From assembly GCA_034172985.1 (NCBI GenBank), contig JAXFDY010000189.1:15267-79266 (forward strand): a stretch of DNA of 64,000 nt, written 5' to 3'. The notes below the pieces were generated by a model. It was given only the letters and a program-made list of their open reading frames with translations, ran no database searches and had not been told where the DNA came from. This document shows, in pieces, positions 63,965 to 64,000 of this stretch. Source of the DNA: CAG-303 sp034172985 (GTDB lineage Bacteria; Bacillota; Clostridia; Lachnospirales; Lachnospiraceae). The translations under genes and the position numbers were made by a program. How positions within the stretch are numbered: position 1 is the stretch's first letter; every line of letters begins with the position of its first letter.

Positions 63965-64000
63965 CTACCATAAAAACACAACAAGAAAAATCCCTCCCAG
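63965..64000 (-). CDS. spoIIIAB: Stage III sporulation protein AB, 3' end
   Basis: Only the last 11 codons and a stop are present (LGGIFLVVFLW). A hydrophobic end preceded by LGG directly before spoIIIAC is typical of SpoIIIAB. The rest lies beyond the window. Confidence 0.7.
   Translation of the reverse strand: MGGIFLVVFLW

Noticed and set aside
1..64000. CRISPR arrays, tRNA, rRNA, prophage, insertion sequences
   Set aside because: No regularly spaced repeats, no tRNA or rRNA consensus, and no transposase, integrase or phage structural protein was seen.

Overview
The window is a stretch of low-GC chromosome from a spore-forming anaerobic Firmicute. Gene order and content point to a Lachnospiraceae-type Clostridium (clostridial cluster XIVa relative); this is inference from family knowledge, since there is no rRNA or tRNA gene here to settle it. 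Supporting signs are the split Na+-pumping biotin decarboxylase cluster, the sporulation genes (spoIIIAB-AH, spoIVB, a spo0A-like gene, spoIIM, ylbJ), overlapping but unfused ispH and rpsA, recA under LexA-type boxes, and mostly minus-strand housekeeping operons. No prophage, insertion sequence, CRISPR array or integron was seen.

Layout. 1-3.98 kb: the 5' end of a membrane sensor (probable chemoreceptor), a PAS domain fused to a CPBP-type membrane protease fold, truA and tmcAL, closed by a long perfect palindrome. 4.0-8.1 kb: the PFL/ACT pair, walJ-like hydrolase and pepD-like dipeptidase. 8.1-11.9 kb: ylbJ-like gene, a 26-codon small ORF, a coiled-coil protein, coaD, rsmD, cheR. 12.0-16.8 kb: an operon rpiR-like - HI0933 oxidase - cmk - ispH - rpsA. 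17.0-17.9 kb: remains of an RCC1-repeat gene. 17.9-23.2 kb: carboxyltransferase, OadG, biotin carrier, OadB and OadA. 23.4-28.7 kb: two D-Ala-D-Ala carboxypeptidases around a YkgJ-type protein, scpB, scpA and a phosphoesterase. 28.8-36.9 kb: LTA-synthase-like protein, two phosphatases, an unknown protein with spoIIM, a NUDIX hydrolase, proC and an aminotransferase. 37-45.2 kb: rny, recX, recA, cinA-like, pgsA, rimO, rpoZ, yicC and a sirtuin. 45.4-48.7 kb: rqcH and glgA. 48.8-64 kb: the conserved sporulation/isoprenoid block spo0A-like - spoIVB - [citrate synthase] - recN - argR - nadK - dxs - ispA - xseB - xseA - nusB - asp23 - spoIIIAH to AB, running off the right edge.

How the parts fit. 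dxs, ispA and ispH serve isoprenoid synthesis. recA, recX, recN and xseAB serve DNA repair. The spo genes build the mother-cell/forespore channel and its signalling protease. The decarboxylase cluster couples a carboxyl transfer to Na+ export.

The points most worth a second look are: (i) the gene in the normal spo0A position has a half-deleted receiver in which both acidic-pocket Asp residues and the phospho-acceptor Asp are Glu, while its DNA-binding domain is intact; (ii) three 11-bp direct repeats lie just upstream of it; (iii) recN is broken by a single-base deletion; (iv) citrate synthase sits inside the block with its own promoter and terminator; (v) the PAS-CPBP fusion has altered protease motifs; and (vi) the decarboxylase cluster carries two different carboxyltransferases. 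The only stretches over about 300 bases without an intact gene are 16.8-17.94 kb (promoter, RCC1 pseudogene, terminator) and 36.73-37.08 kb (aminotransferase promoter, rny terminator, otherwise nothing seen).
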